Source of the DNA: Bacteroidia bacterium
GTDB lineage: Bacteria; Bacteroidota; Bacteroidia; 2-12-FULL-35-15
Reading direction: 5' to 3'
DNA length: 64,000 nt
Assembly (NCBI GenBank): GCA_030654175.1
Contig: JAURXZ010000019.1
Coordinates: 62,001 to 126,000 of the forward strand
Part shown: piece by piece, positions 62,696 through 64,000 of the stretch
How positions within the stretch are numbered: position 1 is the first letter of the stretch
How the letters are laid out: every line of letters starts with the position of its first letter
Program-made: the position numbers and the translations under genes
The notes under the pieces: generated by a model
The model's input: the letters and a program-made list of their open reading frames with translations, nothing else
The model's database searches: none
What the model was told of the DNA's origin: nothing

Positions 62696-63736
62696 ATGTT
62701 TGGTATAGCGTTAAATTCATTTAAATTCAAAAACTTCGTTGTGCAGCGTATCGGCAAGGAGACCTTTGTTAAGCCTGTGATTAAGTTTATCCAAGGCACC
62801 TCGTTCATACTGGATTATTTGTTGTTTTATAAATTCAAGCTGATCAGAAATAGAAGTTCCATCACCGAAATTAATATTGAATTTGTAAGTTATTGCAACC
62901 TGCGTTGCAAATTGTGTTCACTTGATCATGAGAAGCCGAAAATAAGAATGAGTGCGGATGTTTTGAAACGGTTCTTTGAGAATTTTTTAAGTGACAGCCG
63001 TTTTCGGAGCGTTAAAACAATACATCTGTATAATGCAGGCGAGGTGCTGCTCCATCCTAAATTAATGGAAATGCTTGATATTATTAAGCAATTTAAATCA
63101 GAAGCCCGGAAAAAAAATATTTTCTTCCCTCAAATTGCCTTATTAACAAACGCGACCATACTGGATGAAAAAAAATCAAAACTACTAATTGCTTCAAATG
63201 TTATTGATAATATCCGTTTTAGCATGGATGGAGGAAACAAAGAAAAATTTGAAGAGATGAGAGAACGTGCCGAGTGGAATGTGTTTATTGAAAATATTAA
63301 AACATTTTGCGAATTAAATAAAAATAGTGATAACCCTATCCCAACAGGTATTATCACTTTAGTGGAGTATCACAATAAATTGAATACGAAATGGATGAGC
63401 AACGAATTTCAGGAATTATTAAATATGGTGGATGGGTATGAACTTCGCTATGCACACAATTGGGCTGGTGAAGTAGATATTAAAGAACTTAAAAATAAAA
63501 ACAAAACAAGTTACAAGGTAGGGTGTAGCTTGTTGATGCATCAGCTGGTTTTATTACCTAATGGTGATATTACTGTTTGTTGTGCCGATTTAAATTCAAA
63601 AGGTGTAATTGGAAATATAACTAAAGAAGATCTGTTTTCAATTTATAATAAACCTCAACGATTAGATATGCTTAAGAAATTTATTGATAATAAAAAACAT
63701 GAAATTGATCTATGTAAAGATTGTGAAACATTTTAG
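62696..63736 (+). CDS. Radical SAM/SPASM protein
   Basis: This 346-aa protein has the radical SAM motif CNLRCKLC (Cys67, 71, 74; CxxxCxxC), which binds the [4Fe-4S] cluster that cleaves S-adenosylmethionine. It is preceded by INIEFVSYCN and followed by LYNAGEVLLHPKL. The C-terminal SPASM-like region has GDITVCCADLNSKGVIGNI and ends in LCKDCETF, with cysteines for auxiliary clusters. The N-terminal 55 residues are an extra basic/hydrophobic helix. SPASM proteins modify peptides, proteins or sugars. There is no obvious small substrate peptide gene in the adjacent DNA, so the substrate is unknown. An FNR-like box upstream fits an oxygen-sensitive enzyme. Confidence 0.92.
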   Translation: MFGIALNSFKFKNFVVQRIGKETFVKPVIKFIQGTSFILDYLLFYKFKLIRNRSSITEINIEFVSYCNLRCKLCSLDHEKPKIRMSADVLKRFFENFLSDSRFRSVKTIHLYNAGEVLLHPKLMEMLDIIKQFKSEARKKNIFFPQIALLTNATILDEKKSKLLIASNVIDNIRFSMDGGNKEKFEEMRERAEWNVFIENIKTFCELNKNSDNPIPTGIITLVEYHNKLNTKWMSNEFQELLNMVDGYELRYAHNWAGEVDIKELKNKNKTSYKVGCSLLMHQLVLLPNGDITVCCADLNSKGVIGNITKEDLFSIYNKPQRLDMLKKFIDNKKHEIDLCKDCETF

Positions 63737-63776
63737 AGTTGTGTTAAATTTAATTGAGTGGGCACTTTTTAAGACT

Positions 63777-63790
63777 ATGATCCCTGTCAT
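63777..63790 (+). promoter_or_regulatory. FNR-like box upstream of the last gene (one mismatch)
   Basis: ATGAT-CCCT-GTCAT has one mismatch to the 5+5 palindrome. It is followed at 63806 by TATATTCG, a -7-like element, and by the ATG at 63838. Confidence 0.5.
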
Positions 63791-63837
63791 ATAATTGTTG
63801 AACCTTATATTCGAATTTTGTAAAAAAAATTATAACT

Positions 63838-64000
63838 ATGGATTTATTGGTAAATTTTCCGGAAATAAAAAATGCATATTCGTATGTTGATTACAGGAAC
63901 CTGGTTACCGCTTATGCGGAGGGACGAAGCACTAGTGGAGTGGATCAGCTTTTGGAGCGAATTGAAGCCACGAAGTTGAATGCACATCGGATGAGGCGCA
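63838..64000 (+). CDS. Probable thioredoxin-family protein, 3'-truncated by window edge
   Basis: This ORF was found by eye: ATG 63838 opens a frame that runs to the window end, giving 54 residues. The segment SYVDYRNLVTAYAEGRSTSG followed by TKLNAHRMRR resembles the N-terminus of a Bacteroidota thioredoxin-family group (SYxEYRxLV ... GKSTG ... YxxLNxxRMxR) that I know from memory. The CxxC active site would lie beyond the window. It is preceded by an FNR-like box and a -7-like element at suitable spacing. Confidence 0.6.
   Translation, partial: MDLLVNFPEIKNAYSYVDYRNLVTAYAEGRSTSGVDQLLERIEATKLNAHRMRR

Noticed and set aside
1-64000. tRNA, rRNA, prophage and insertion sequence genes
   Set aside because: I looked for cloverleaf-like patterns, transposase and phage families and saw none in this window.

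Overview
The window comes from the chromosome of a low-GC member of the Bacteroidota. This is indicated by type IX secretion (T9SS) sorting domains of type B (CHU_C, gliding motility-associated) and type A, TAnnTTTG-like promoter elements, and Bacteroidota-typical families. I cannot place it to genus.

Bases 1-37568 hold four consecutive plus-strand genes for giant secreted repeat proteins: one of at least 2411 aa cut by the window start, then 5530, 1710 and 2297 aa. All end in the same order: SprB-like repeat, PKD domain, CHU_C sorting domain. They are built from about 75-90-aa cysteine-containing modules of three kinds. Type A has a GSCGG motif. Type B begins ATPxSQTICSG and ends in VTVTVNP. 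Type C is a paired module with a DDASFxYxSATYC half and an ANFSYxGSPFCQNG half. The third and fourth giants are each preceded, exactly 16 nt upstream, by a paralogous small secreted protein, so a two-gene unit has been duplicated.

Bases 37569-40400 are ordinary: a secreted MORN/YwqK-like protein (minus strand) and metF with a strong terminator.

Bases 40523-44350 are the most unusual part. Four successive gene units, all reading plus, are separated by four structured repeats of about 175-190 bp. The first bases of each unit (always GTT...) are the reverse complement of the bases that end the same unit (...AAC), while the boundary sequence differs from unit to unit. This is the boundary rule of integron gene cassettes with attC sites. 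No integrase is visible, so it looks like a cassette cluster lacking an integrase (CALIN), with unusually long attC-like sites. The cargo is two small unknown proteins, a membrane-anchored unknown protein, a secreted nine-TPR protein and a lipoprotein. A secreted protein of unknown function follows.

Bases 45841-53318 (minus strand) carry two tandem paralogues joining a cytochrome c motif, a PHM-like copper monooxygenase fold and a T9SS type A tail. Riboflavin synthase (ribE) and another CHU_C adhesin-like protein follow.

Bases 53653-64000 form a stress and low-oxygen gene neighbourhood: a DUF892 ferritin-like protein, DUF4142, a triple-BON protein, Hsp20, a Cys/Met-rich membrane protein with an OmpA lipoprotein, a U32 peptidase-family/ferredoxin/flavin-protein operon, an FNR-like regulator with four candidate cluster cysteines, YitT, a radical SAM/SPASM protein and the start of a thioredoxin-family gene. 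Six palindromes of the form TGAT-N4-ATCA (one with a single mismatch) lie in intergenic regions just upstream of hsp20, the Cys/Met-rich gene, the U32 operon, fnr itself, the radical SAM gene and the last gene. I infer a local FNR-type regulon controlled by the encoded regulator.
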